In this document: positions 31,601 through 40,190 of the stretch, one piece after another
Numbering within the stretch: position 1 is the stretch's first letter
How the letters are laid out: every line of letters begins with the position of its first letter
Source: Pseudodesulfovibrio sp.
GTDB lineage: Bacteria; Desulfobacterota; Desulfovibrionia; Desulfovibrionales; Desulfovibrionaceae
DNA length: 47,243 bases
Assembly (NCBI GenBank): GCA_016342345.1
Contig: JAEINO010000026.1
Span: 1 to 47,243, forward strand
Direction: 5' to 3'
Notes under the pieces: generated by a model
Told to the model about the DNA's origin: nothing
Seen by the model: only the letters and a program-made list of their open reading frames with translations
Databases searched by the model: none
Position numbers and translations under genes: made by a program

Positions 31601-31945
31601 GCTCGTTTCGAGCAGCTTCTGGGGAATATTCTGGATAATGCCATCACGTTTACCCATGAGGGACAGATTACGCTTCGTGTCAAGAGTCCGACCGGTTTTG
31701 GACTTGAAATCACGGTGATCGACACGGGCAAGGGCGTACCGGAAGAGGAATTGGAGGCTGTCTTTGATGTGTTCCATCAAGTGGAAACTGGTGATACGCT
31801 GGTTGATAATATCAAGGGATCGGGCTTGGGCTTGTCGCTTTGTCGCCTCATAGTCGAGCATTATGGAGGGAAGATTTGGGTTGAGTCCTCTCTTGGTCAT
31901 GGCGGCACGTTTTTTGTCAGGCTGCCGGGTGGCCTTGAGTTCTGA
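28610..31945 (+). CDS. Sensor histidine kinase, Cache-PAS-GAF-PAS-HisKA-HATPase
   Basis: A 1111-residue membrane kinase with a GTG start (AAGGAG upstream). TM1 lies at about 12-33. A periplasmic Cache-type region (about 50-320) includes WGGLALVGPSKGNNMWNVSDSAG and VMAVEDWGWYIGTGRYVDDIE. TM2 is at about 327-348. Cytoplasmic PAS (about 410-530), GAF (about 545-700) and PAS (about 712-840) domains follow, then HisKA with His880 in VSHDLRTPLTSV. The HATPase has LLGNILDNAI, DTGKGVP and GSGLGLSL boxes. It should phosphorylate an unlinked response regulator; none is adjacent. The ligand is unknown. Confidence 0.92.
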   Translation: MKSDTTISKVSLMGMLAVSWISILVLGGAWIVHSHLEFEADSEQLRAEHYVSQRAIIKAEVEKAVARVDAIRMAGLKALRHDLRDRVQVAEVLARVLAERVKSGMTDQDIRAVLAAMAAAEDMHADGLYEVRDETVYLFPSFPDLIGKRAVLDRIEDVFADEQSGERKIVFDLGGLGRCTMLVMVGEIDTPAVRIITGACLEVTENDTKAEAIKWLESVRYGGGETLFAGTWGGLALVGPSKGNNMWNVSDSAGSKVVQELVATSRSGGGFVSYVMPPFKGQRYTDKVSYVMAVEDWGWYIGTGRYVDDIESVVAENRKRLERDSTYLVWSIAGWLVFLGVVVFAFSHRIARKMQANILSFTNVWNKALTSGVELDPLTLHYREFKELAGAANLMATEHRAVQDALAESVDSYKTLVSNVPGIVYNCINDSEWTMKYLSETVLEMTGYPASDFIGNAVRSYSSIIHSADRAWVIEAIGDEVRRHRPFTFEYRIVRADGELRWLFERGKARYDDDGNAVLLDGVIFDITDRKQAKDDYYGHLHFLETMERVDRDLRSSVDMETILFDALETIRRSFDSDRAWLLYPCNPQSPTYRVPMERTSPECPGALALGQDVPMFEDTKSIFIAALESSDPVAFDPSTGRELSVDVTEPFGVRSQLVIAIYPRLGEPWMLGLHQCRDARIWSPDELRLFKEVSRRIADALSNLLILKELQESEEKFRTFAEQAMLGICVVQDSRVIFVNQAYCDIFEMSVKDMQAMPFDDFIEFVHPDDREYFLEQKQERLADGSDVISFCVWRALTSTGRIRWVEMHSRTIQVDGRNAGLVSMVDITEKKQARENLEQMIAERTQAVAHKAQELEKAYTRLMRLDELKSSFLTTVSHDLRTPLTSVLGYAKLIRKDLEKALGGAENRCISGQARIVGNLNVMEAEGQRLTKLIDGFLDLTAIEAGAVQWHDKIISIENCIARVVESVEARLAGKEGVHLVVDVAESLPEMLIDQARFEQLLGNILDNAITFTHEGQITLRVKSPTGFGLEITVIDTGKGVPEEELEAVFDVFHQVETGDTLVDNIKGSGLGLSLCRLIVEHYGGKIWVESSLGHGGTFFVRLPGGLEF

Positions 31946-31946
31946 T

Positions 31947-33950
31947 TTATTCCACAAATTCCAGAATCAGATTGGACCACGGGTCCACGCGGACAGAGGA
32001 GTCGGGCGGGATCACGATGGTGGAACTGTATTCGGTGATGATGGCCGGCCCGTTGAATTCGTTGCCGGGGAGCAGTTCGGCGCGGTCGATGATGGCGGTT
32101 TCAAGCCTTTTGCTTCCGAATACTGCCTGTCGAGTGCCGAGCAGGGCGGCTTCAGGCAATGTCTTTTCCATTGTCTCACATTTTTCGAATTTCGGTTTAT
32201 CCTGACGACCCCGACTTCTCAGGCGGACATTGACCACCTCTACAGGTTTGTCCGGGTTGCGGTGTCCATACTGTTTTTCATGCAGGGACTGGAAGGCCTC
32301 AATGCAGTCCTTTTCGAACGTGACTATGATCTCGAAGGACTGGCCCTTGTAGCGCATGTCCAGATAGCGTTCGTGCTCCACACTTTCGGTTCGCACGCCT
32401 TCATCTGTTAGTTCGCTGAGTCCTCGGGACTCCATTTGGGCAAAGATATCTTCCATCTCGTCAATGGGAAAAGTCATGGCATCGCGCATGACCGTGCGGG
32501 AATAGTCCTTGACCACATCGGCCATGAGCATGCCCATGGCTGAAAGGATGCCCGGATTGACCGGGATGAAGATTCTGGGCATGCCGAGCAGCCTGGCAAG
32601 TTCGGCACAATGCATGCCGCCTGCCCCTCCAAAGGAAAAAAGGGTGAACTCACGCGGATCAAAGCCCTTTTCCACGGAAATGACCCGGATGGCCCGTTCC
32701 ATGTTGGTGTTGGCCACGGCCAGCACGCCTTTGGTCAGTTCGACAGGGTCCATGGACAGTTGCGCGGAAAGGGTTTCCACGGCCGCGCGTGCGCTTTTTT
32801 CGTCCAGGGCCATGCCGCCGCCGAGGAAGTGTTCCGGTACGATGTGGCCGAGATAGAGGTTGGCATCGGTCACTGTGACTCTGGTCCCGCCTTGCCCGTA
32901 ACAGACCGGTCCGGGGGTTGCTCCGGCACTTTCCGGGCCAACAGTCAGTGAACCGCCGGAATCCAGTGCCGCAATGGAGCCGCCACCTGCGCCGACCGTG
33001 TGAATGGCGATCATGGGGACCTTCACCGGGTAGCCGGAAATGGATGATTCAAGGGTCAGTGGCAGTTGGCCGTCCATGAGGCTGACATCCGTGCTGGTTC
33101 CGCCCATGTCAAAGGTTATCAGTTTGTCGAACCCGGCCATGCGACCTATTTCAAGTGCGCCCACTGCGCCGCCGGCCGGTCCTGAGAGAATGGTGCGCAC
33201 GGATTCGCGCATGGCTGTGTCTGCCGAGATGGAACCGCCGTTTGATTGCATTATCCGCAATGTGTTGCCGGTGACGGCATTTTTCAGGTCGGTCAGGTAG
33301 CGGGTCATGATCGGCGAGACATATGCGTTGACCACTGTGGTCGAGGTCCGTTCGAATTCGCGGAATTCGGCCAGTATCTCATGGGAAAGAGAAACCGGCA
33401 GTCCCAGGTCTTTGAGCAATTCGCCCATTTGCCGTTCGTGATCGGGCTTGAGAAACGAGAACAGGAAGCAGACAGCCACGGACTCGGCGTCGGATGCCTT
33501 GATGCGAGCCACGATATCCGTGGCGGCGTCTCTGTCGAAATCTTCCAGGATATCGCCCTTGGACGTGATGCGGCCCGGAACGCCGAAGCGCAGTTCCTGC
33601 GGTACGATATGCGGGTCTTTACGGTAGGCAAGGTCATAAAGGCGGGATCGGTTTTGGCGGCCAATTTCGATGACATCGGTGAATCGAGCATTGGTCACCA
33701 GGGCGGTCCTGACACCCTTGCGCTCCAGAATGGCGTTTGTTGCCACTGTGGAGCCGTGCACGATGAACAGGTCCTGGTCGGTTATGGTTTTGCCCAGACC
33801 GAGGGTTTCCATGATGTGGGTAAGTCCTTGTATGACCGCTTCTGAGGGGTTGTGCGGTGTGGACAGGGTCTTGTAGGTGCCGATGTTTTCCCGGTTTCTG
33901 AAAATGAGGTCAGTGAATGTGCCGCCGGTATCGACTCCAATTGTGAGCAA
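31947..33950 (-). CDS. Hydantoinase/oxoprolinase family protein (HyuA-like)
   Basis: A 667-residue protein started at the TTG at 33950, because GGAGG lies 6 bases upstream and the family begins LTIGVDTGGTFTD; longer readings lack a site. Signature parts are GVDTGGTFTDLIF, IVHGSTVATNAILERKG, ITFDMGGTSTDVSL and the HTVGAGGGSIAALDSGG block of the ATP-dependent N-methylhydantoinase A/5-oxoprolinase family. These enzymes open cyclic amides with ATP. No HyuB partner gene is next to it, so the substrate stays open. It ends one base from the convergent histidine kinase gene. Confidence 0.88.
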   Translation of the reverse strand: MLTIGVDTGGTFTDLIFRNRENIGTYKTLSTPHNPSEAVIQGLTHIMETLGLGKTITDQDLFIVHGSTVATNAILERKGVRTALVTNARFTDVIEIGRQNRSRLYDLAYRKDPHIVPQELRFGVPGRITSKGDILEDFDRDAATDIVARIKASDAESVAVCFLFSFLKPDHERQMGELLKDLGLPVSLSHEILAEFREFERTSTTVVNAYVSPIMTRYLTDLKNAVTGNTLRIMQSNGGSISADTAMRESVRTILSGPAGGAVGALEIGRMAGFDKLITFDMGGTSTDVSLMDGQLPLTLESSISGYPVKVPMIAIHTVGAGGGSIAALDSGGSLTVGPESAGATPGPVCYGQGGTRVTVTDANLYLGHIVPEHFLGGGMALDEKSARAAVETLSAQLSMDPVELTKGVLAVANTNMERAIRVISVEKGFDPREFTLFSFGGAGGMHCAELARLLGMPRIFIPVNPGILSAMGMLMADVVKDYSRTVMRDAMTFPIDEMEDIFAQMESRGLSELTDEGVRTESVEHERYLDMRYKGQSFEIIVTFEKDCIEAFQSLHEKQYGHRNPDKPVEVVNVRLRSRGRQDKPKFEKCETMEKTLPEAALLGTRQAVFGSKRLETAIIDRAELLPGNEFNGPAIITEYSSTIVIPPDSSVRVDPWSNLILEFVE

Positions 33951-34133
33951 GGATTCCTCCGAAGATTCTTTGATCGTTGATGTGGGCTGACAGTATAGCA
34001 AAGCTGTACGCTTCGCCAGTGATGAGAATGGTTTTTGAAATGGAGGGTTTTCCTTTTGAGTTTACAAAGAATGCCTCTGCTTGATAGGAGTTGGTAATCA
34101 AGAGGTATTTCGGATAATTAAGACGGGGGCGTC

Positions 34134-36434
34134 ATGACTAAACGTTTTTTCATCCTTCTTATGGGTGTTTTCTTTCTGTGCCTTTTGGCCGGACCGTACT
34201 CGGTCTCCACGGCCCGGAGCGGCGGTGCTTCCGATGCGGTCTCCATTCCCAAGGATGCAACTTCCGAACAGGTCATGGACATTATGGCCGGACTGACCGA
34301 CGAACAGGTTCGCAGTCTGTTGCTGGAGGAGTTGAAGAAGGAATCCGTCAGGATACCGGCAGATGTTGGCCCCAAGGGGCTTGCCGGGTTTATTCATTCC
34401 ATGAAGAATGATGCCGCCTTTGTTCGCGAGCGTTTTGAATATCTGTTTTCCGGTGCAGCGATTGCGCCAAAGGCTTTGCCCGAAGCTTTGCGGGGAATTC
34501 TGGTTGGTGAAGGCACTTTGACCGCTGGAAACCTTGTTCTGGGTCTTGTGGTCCTGAGCGGACTTTGGCTTGGAGCCATGTATCTCTTTCGCAGAAAAAC
34601 CGCTGCCATCCGTGAAGGCATTGAAATTACGCCTTTGGATTCATTATGGTACACCCGGATGGGGCGTCTTTTCCTGCGTGCCCTTTTGGATATGTTCGGT
34701 CTGGTTCTCATCGTGTTGGTTGTTTTCGTATGTTATCTGACCTTGTTCAGCGAGGGCCATTCCGGCAAGCCCGTGATTATCGCATGGCTGACTGCCATGG
34801 TCTTTCTGGAACTGGTCAAGCTCGTGTCGCGTTTCATTCTCGCTCCAAAAGCCCCGGCTCTTCGTTATCTGCCCCTTTCCGATAGCACGGCGCAGTACCT
34901 TTTTACATGGACTGTCTGGATTGCCCGCGTCATTGCCGCAGGACTTTTGCTCACCACTCTTATTCGTCTTCAGGGTGGCAGCGAGGCTCTCTTTCTGTTG
35001 GTGACGACATTTTGCGGATTCCTTGTGGCATTCATGCTTGTACTGCTGGCGTTGTGGAACAAGAAGCCGGTTGCCGAGGTTATCAGGAATTGTGCCGCGC
35101 CCCATACAGTCGTGTATCAATTTGCCAATGTCTGGCACATGGTTGCCATTACGTATATACTGGCTTTCTGGATGTTCTGGGTCGTTGGTCTCATGGTTTT
35201 CGGCTCCCGAGCCATGCTGCCCGGAGTGATGACCCTGTTGTTCGTGCCCATCTATCTCATACTTGATTGGAGCACCCAGCGTCTGGTGTCTTTTGCCGCA
35301 GACATGGCAGGGCCTCCCATTCCAGAGGACACGGGAGACGATGATGGTGAAAGTGACGCAGAAGGTGTGTCGGATGTCTGTACTTCCGGCATCGTGGGCA
35401 AGGATGTTACCAGATTTCAATCGTTTCTCAGCAAGGGCTTTCGAACAATAGTGTTGGCAGGGGCTGGTTTTGGGCTGCTTCGGCTTTGGGGCGTCGATAT
35501 CGCGGTGGGGCGAGCCACGGTTCATGCTGCCTTTAACACGCTGATCACCCTTGTGCTGGCTTATATCCTGTGGGTTTTCTCCAGCAGGTTGATTGCACGC
35601 AAGCTCATGGAAAAGAGCATTGATGAAGAGGGCGGCGGGCACGAGGGTGGCGGTCCCGGTGGCGATCGTTTCAGCACGCTGCTTCAGCTTTTGAAGAAGT
35701 TTATTTTTGTGACGATTCTCGTCATCACTGTTCTGGTTATCCTGTCTTCGCTCGGTGTTGATATCGGGCCGCTTATTGCCGGTGCCAGCGTCTTCGGCAT
35801 CGCCATTGGTTTCGGCGCACAGACTTTGGTCAAGGATATCATCTCCGGCATTTTCTTTCTCATGGATGACGCGTTCAGGGTGGGGGATTACATTGAAACC
35901 GGCAGTGCCATGGGAACCGTGGAAGAGATATCGGTTCGGTCCCTCAAGTTGCGGCATCACCTTGGGTTTTTGTACACCATTCCGTTCGGTTCCATGAAGC
36001 TGGTCAAGAACAATACCCGTGATTGGGCCGTGATGAAATTGAAATACCGGGTGCCGTTTGACACGGATCTCGGCAAGGTCAAGAAGATCATCAAGGAAAT
36101 CAACAAGGAAATACGTGCTGTCCCGGAACTCGACGCCGTAATGCTTGCCGATATCAAGAGCCAGGGCGTGAAGGCCATGGAAGAATACGGAATGTTGATG
36201 CGCGTGAAATTCATGACCAAGCCGGGCGGGCAGTTCACGCTCAGAAAACTGGTTCTTGCCAAGATGCGCAACAAGTTTGCCGACGCGGGTATCGAGTTCG
36301 CAAAACCGCGCGTGTCCGTTCACATCCCGGACGGGGTGGAATTGTCCCCTGAAGAGCGGACGCACATCGCTGCCGCAGCCGGTGAAGAGGTGAACCGGAA
36401 GGCAAAGGCCAAAAAGGCCGAGGGCAAGAAATAA
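34134..36434 (+). CDS. MscS-family mechanosensitive channel
   Basis: A 766-residue membrane protein with a signal peptide (MTKRFFILLMGVFFLCLLAG), a periplasmic N-terminal region, and many membrane helices between about residues 135 and 560. The conserved MscS pore and beta domain follow: GPLIAGASVFGIAIGFGAQ, LVKDIISGIFFLMDDAF and RVGDYIETGSAMGTVEEIS. The basic tail (KAKAKKAEGKK) is cytoplasmic. MscS channels release solutes during hypo-osmotic shock. Its length is of the large YbdG/MscK-like type. It is transcribed away from the hydantoinase gene. Confidence 0.92.
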   Translation: MTKRFFILLMGVFFLCLLAGPYSVSTARSGGASDAVSIPKDATSEQVMDIMAGLTDEQVRSLLLEELKKESVRIPADVGPKGLAGFIHSMKNDAAFVRERFEYLFSGAAIAPKALPEALRGILVGEGTLTAGNLVLGLVVLSGLWLGAMYLFRRKTAAIREGIEITPLDSLWYTRMGRLFLRALLDMFGLVLIVLVVFVCYLTLFSEGHSGKPVIIAWLTAMVFLELVKLVSRFILAPKAPALRYLPLSDSTAQYLFTWTVWIARVIAAGLLLTTLIRLQGGSEALFLLVTTFCGFLVAFMLVLLALWNKKPVAEVIRNCAAPHTVVYQFANVWHMVAITYILAFWMFWVVGLMVFGSRAMLPGVMTLLFVPIYLILDWSTQRLVSFAADMAGPPIPEDTGDDDGESDAEGVSDVCTSGIVGKDVTRFQSFLSKGFRTIVLAGAGFGLLRLWGVDIAVGRATVHAAFNTLITLVLAYILWVFSSRLIARKLMEKSIDEEGGGHEGGGPGGDRFSTLLQLLKKFIFVTILVITVLVILSSLGVDIGPLIAGASVFGIAIGFGAQTLVKDIISGIFFLMDDAFRVGDYIETGSAMGTVEEISVRSLKLRHHLGFLYTIPFGSMKLVKNNTRDWAVMKLKYRVPFDTDLGKVKKIIKEINKEIRAVPELDAVMLADIKSQGVKAMEEYGMLMRVKFMTKPGGQFTLRKLVLAKMRNKFADAGIEFAKPRVSVHIPDGVELSPEERTHIAAAAGEEVNRKAKAKKAEGKK

Positions 36435-36541
36435 TCGATCGGATCATGGGGCGGTTCCTTTGAATTGCTCCCCTTGTTCCGTGACCTGTTTAGGGTTAGG
36501 TTGCTATCTGCGGGTACGTAAACAATCTTCAGGAGTTTGAG

Positions 36542-38659
36542 TTGGGCATCAAGGACAATCTGCACGCCTTTTTTTATCCCGAGACCGTGGCCGTTATCGG
36601 CGCGTCCTCGTCGTCCGGCAAGGTGGGTAATACCATCATGTCCAACATGATCGGGGCCGGTTACAGGGGGAAGTTGTATCCGGTGAATCCCAAGGGCGGT
36701 GAGATCGAAGGGCTTGCAGTGGTGACGGAAATAGCCGATTTGCCACGGGGTTTAGATCTCGGGGTCATTTCGGTGCCGCGTCAGCTTGTCCTTTCGTCCC
36801 TGGAAGCCCTGGCTGAAATTGGCACCAAGGCGGTTATTGTCATTACCGCCGGATTCAAGGAAGTCGGCAAGGACGGATATCTTCTCGAACAGGATATTGC
36901 TGCCCTGTGCAAAAAACACGACATCGCCCTACTTGGTCCCAACTGCCTTGGCATGATGAACACGGCAAAGGGGGTCAATGCCTCTTTTGCCGCAGGACAT
37001 CCCCAACCCGGTTCCATTGCTTTTTTTTCCCAATCCGGTGCGCTTTGCGTGGCCATTCTTGATTGGGCCCTGGGCGAGAATGTCGGGTTTTCCAAGTTTA
37101 TCAGCCTGGGTAACAAGGCCGTGCTCGATGAAGCGGACATGCTCGAATATCTGAACAAGGACGAGGATACCAAGGTCATTCTTGGTTACATAGAGAATGT
37201 CGAACGAGGAGAAGCGTTTCTCAAACAGGCACGCAAGGCCTGCCTGAACAAGCCGGTGATAATGATCAAGTCCGGCACCACTGCCGCAGGTGCCAAGGCC
37301 GCGTCATCGCACACCGGAGCCATCGCCGGTTCGGATCAGGCCTACGCCGCTGCCTTTCGTCAATCGGGAATAATCCGGGTGGATGACGTGGCAACGCTCT
37401 TTAATCTGGCTCAGGCCTTTTCCAGCCAGCCGTTGCCAAAGGGTCCGAATCTGGCTGTGGTCACCAATTCCGGCGGTCCCGGAATCCTTGCGGCTGATGC
37501 TGCAGATCGATCCAGCCTGACCATGGCCGCTCTTTCCCAGAAGACCATTCAGAGGCTTCAGGCATTTTTGCCCAGTTATGCTGCATTCTACAACCCGGTG
37601 GATATTGTCGGAGATGCCGATGCCAAACGGTACAGGCAGGCACTCGATGTGGTCGCCGAGGACCCTTTGGTCCATTCCATTATGGTCCTGCTCACTCCCA
37701 CGGCCTCAGTGGAGATTGAGGAAACCGCCAAGGCGGTCATTCATACGGCAAGAAAATGTGGCAAGCCGGTTTTTGCCTGCTTCATGGGCAAGACACGGGT
37801 CAAGGCGGCCCGTCAGATGCTCATGGAAGCGGGGATTCCATGTTATGCCTTTCCTGAATCGGCAGTGCATTCCATTGAGACCATGTATGAGTATTATTTG
37901 TGGAAAAATCGCCCGGACCCGAAATATGTCAAGATAACGGGTGACAGGGAACTGGCTCTCAAGGTGATCAGGGCGCACGAGCGGCGCAATGAGCCGGAGA
38001 TCGTGGAGTTTGAGGCTCAGGAAGTGCTCAAGGCCTACGGGTTGCCCACTCCGCAGACCATATTGGCCCGTACCAGTGATGAAGCCGTGGCCGCAGCCGA
38101 GGAGATTGGCTACCCCGTGGTGCTTAAGATCGCTTCGCCGGATATTTCCCACAAAACCGATGTGGGTGGCGTCAAGGTGAACCTGAAAAATGCCACCGAG
38201 GTCATGAATTCCTTCAAGGACATCACGGCCCGGGTCCAGCGCATGCGCCAGGATGCGTATATTGCCGGTTGTCTGGTTCAGGAAATGGCACCTCCCGGCG
38301 TCAGGGAAGTAATTATCGGTTTCAAGCGCGATGAACAGTTCGGCCCCATGCTCATGTTCGGATTGGGCGGAGTTTACGTGGAAATAATGAAGGATATCAG
38401 TTTCAAACTGGCTCCGCTTTCACGTCAGGATGCGTTCGAGATAGTGCGTGAGATCAAGTCGTACATGCTGCTCAAGGGTCTCAGGGGTGAGCAACCCGTG
38501 AATTTTGAGGCACTGGAAGAGATAATCCTTACCATGTCCCAGCTTGCCATCGACCTTCCCCAGGTCTGGGAGGCCGAGTTCAATCCGGTGCTGGTCAACC
38601 ACGAGAAGGCTATTGTGGCTGACGTGCGCATGACTTTGCATCTCAAGGATGAAGCATAG
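36542..38659 (+). CDS. Acyl-CoA synthetase (ADP-forming), fused alpha-beta subunits
   Basis: A 705-residue NDP-forming acetyl/acyl-CoA synthetase. It starts at TTG (AGGAG 6 bases upstream) with a CoA-binding Rossmann domain (FFYPETVAVIGASSSSGKVG). Then come the ligase domains with the phosphorylatable His257 in SSHTGAIAGSD, and an ATP-grasp domain (about 475-705) with YPVVLKIASPDISHKTDVGG and EMAPPGVREVIIGFKRD. No GNAT acetyltransferase domain is present, so it is not Pat. It makes ATP from acyl-CoA plus ADP and phosphate or runs in reverse; the substrate is uncertain. Confidence 0.9.
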   Translation: MGIKDNLHAFFYPETVAVIGASSSSGKVGNTIMSNMIGAGYRGKLYPVNPKGGEIEGLAVVTEIADLPRGLDLGVISVPRQLVLSSLEALAEIGTKAVIVITAGFKEVGKDGYLLEQDIAALCKKHDIALLGPNCLGMMNTAKGVNASFAAGHPQPGSIAFFSQSGALCVAILDWALGENVGFSKFISLGNKAVLDEADMLEYLNKDEDTKVILGYIENVERGEAFLKQARKACLNKPVIMIKSGTTAAGAKAASSHTGAIAGSDQAYAAAFRQSGIIRVDDVATLFNLAQAFSSQPLPKGPNLAVVTNSGGPGILAADAADRSSLTMAALSQKTIQRLQAFLPSYAAFYNPVDIVGDADAKRYRQALDVVAEDPLVHSIMVLLTPTASVEIEETAKAVIHTARKCGKPVFACFMGKTRVKAARQMLMEAGIPCYAFPESAVHSIETMYEYYLWKNRPDPKYVKITGDRELALKVIRAHERRNEPEIVEFEAQEVLKAYGLPTPQTILARTSDEAVAAAEEIGYPVVLKIASPDISHKTDVGGVKVNLKNATEVMNSFKDITARVQRMRQDAYIAGCLVQEMAPPGVREVIIGFKRDEQFGPMLMFGLGGVYVEIMKDISFKLAPLSRQDAFEIVREIKSYMLLKGLRGEQPVNFEALEEIILTMSQLAIDLPQVWEAEFNPVLVNHEKAIVADVRMTLHLKDEA

Positions 38660-38735
38660 CAGAGTTCGGAGGCCCGGTTCAGAGTCCGTGAGTTGGGAAT
38701 GTCTGCACGGTCGCACAATTCAGGTGTTTTATGAG

Positions 38736-38781
38736 AAAATCAAATTCGATCATACGGAAAGTATGTGTCGAATTTGATTTT
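38736..38781. terminator. Bidirectional terminator, 14-bp stem
   Basis: AAAATCAAATTCGA (38736-38749) pairs perfectly with TCGAATTTGATTTT (38768-38781), with an inner CATAC/GTATG stem. It stands between the convergent acyl-CoA synthetase and histidine kinase genes, with A- and T-runs at its two ends. Confidence 0.85.
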
Positions 38782-38822
38782 GTTATGTGGAAACACGGTC
38801 TCGAATAGTTTGCCGGAATCTG

Positions 38823-40190
38823 TCAGCCCGTTTCCTTTGGCGTTGACGCGGGCAGGGTTACGGTGATTCCTGTCCCATCCTTTTGGGAAGTGGTCATCGA
38901 AATTGTCCCCCCCATGGTCTGGGTCATGAGCTTGGCGGAATATGTGCCAAGCCCGGACCCTGTGCGCTTGCCGGACGTGGTGTATTTGTCGAAAAAGTTT
39001 TTTCGGAGTTCTTCCGGGACCGTGCCATGGTTGTGAACAAATATGATGACATCCGTGTTCGCGGTCAGATTGATCGTTACCTGCTCGCTTTTCGGCGAGG
39101 CCTCTACGGCGTTTTTGAGCAGGTTGGCGATGAGTGAATAGTAGAGCGGTTCTTCGGCCAAGGCGTATACTGTGTCGTTTTCACTGGCAAGCCTTCCGGT
39201 CTTGGTTATCAGGACGCTGATATCCTTCTGGTTTGCAAGTGCTGCGAGATCCGATGCCGCCTGAAACGAAACGCGGAGAATATCGACTGAAGTCGGAGTA
39301 TACTGGTAGCGGCATGTTTCCATCTTGTAGAGGTCGAGGCTGCGGTTGATCGTATCCATGCCCCTGTTGGCTGTTTGGCGCATGTCGCTTGCAATTGAAG
39401 CCTGCTCCTTGTCCAGGACAGTGTATTTTTCGAGGTACTCAAGACCGCTGAGAAGACCTGTCAGGGGCGATTTCAGGTCATGCTGGGTGATCCTTTCCAT
39501 GTCTTCCCTGAGTATATTGTTTTTTTCCTGTGCGTCCTTTCGGGCCGATTCCATTCGCAACAACACGACAACCGCCGTCATGAGACAGGCCGAAAGCAGG
39601 ATCATGCCTGCAGTGGAATAATGGACGAGATGCTCCATGCGTTCCTTGCGTTTTGTGATGTCGTAGTACAATTCGAAAGCACCGAGAAAGCGGTCACCGG
39701 ACATGAAGGGGATATATGTTTCGACCATGTCGATGGTGACTGTTTCTCCATCGAGTGTTTTTGTGTTCTTGTTTATGAGCTTGGTATAGGGCAGTCCCCT
39801 GACAATGAATTTTCTGAAGAATTTCTTGGTATTCAAGTGTCCTATATCAGTTGGTTCGGTGGAGTAGATCACTTCACCCTTTGCAGAAAAAACTTTGATT
39901 TTCATCAATTCAAAATCGTGTTCCAGCTTGTAAATATCGGCAAAAAAATCAGAATTCAGTCTTTCAGTCGTGAGCTCGCTGTGTTTGAGCGAGGCAGGGA
40001 GAATGTATTTGGATATTCGCTGGGCATCCTCCTGAATGGCTGAACTGATGACATCGGTGAACGCCGGGTAAATGAATAGGTAATTGATCAGGGGCAGGGC
40101 GATGGCCACGGCAACGGCGACCAGAAGGGCTCCAAGGAATGCTCTGTTTCGTTGCATGGAGGTGTCGCAAAATACTGTTTTGAGTTGCAT
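38823..40190 (-). CDS. Membrane sensor histidine kinase
   Basis: A 455-residue kinase with AGGAGGG upstream of the ATG. TM1 is at about 17-40 (FLGALLVAVAVAIALPLINYL), a periplasmic sensor region at about 40-185 and TM2 at about 190-212. A dimerisation helix carries His237 in ITQHDLKSPLTGLL. The ATPase domain has LIANLLKNAVEASP and GSGLGTYSAKLM; the second glycine box is short, and the D-box reads HNHGTVPEEL. The phospho-acceptor context HDLKSPL differs slightly from HDLRTPL. No response regulator is adjacent. Its signal is unknown; proximity to hmc may be incidental. Confidence 0.88.
   Translation of the reverse strand: MQLKTVFCDTSMQRNRAFLGALLVAVAVAIALPLINYLFIYPAFTDVISSAIQEDAQRISKYILPASLKHSELTTERLNSDFFADIYKLEHDFELMKIKVFSAKGEVIYSTEPTDIGHLNTKKFFRKFIVRGLPYTKLINKNTKTLDGETVTIDMVETYIPFMSGDRFLGAFELYYDITKRKERMEHLVHYSTAGMILLSACLMTAVVVLLRMESARKDAQEKNNILREDMERITQHDLKSPLTGLLSGLEYLEKYTVLDKEQASIASDMRQTANRGMDTINRSLDLYKMETCRYQYTPTSVDILRVSFQAASDLAALANQKDISVLITKTGRLASENDTVYALAEEPLYYSLIANLLKNAVEASPKSEQVTINLTANTDVIIFVHNHGTVPEELRKNFFDKYTTSGKRTGSGLGTYSAKLMTQTMGGTISMTTSQKDGTGITVTLPASTPKETG

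Noticed and set aside
34644..36365. 573-codon minus-strand open frame opposite the MscS gene
   Set aside because: Gln/His/Asn-rich antisense shadow of a clear channel gene; it has no family features.
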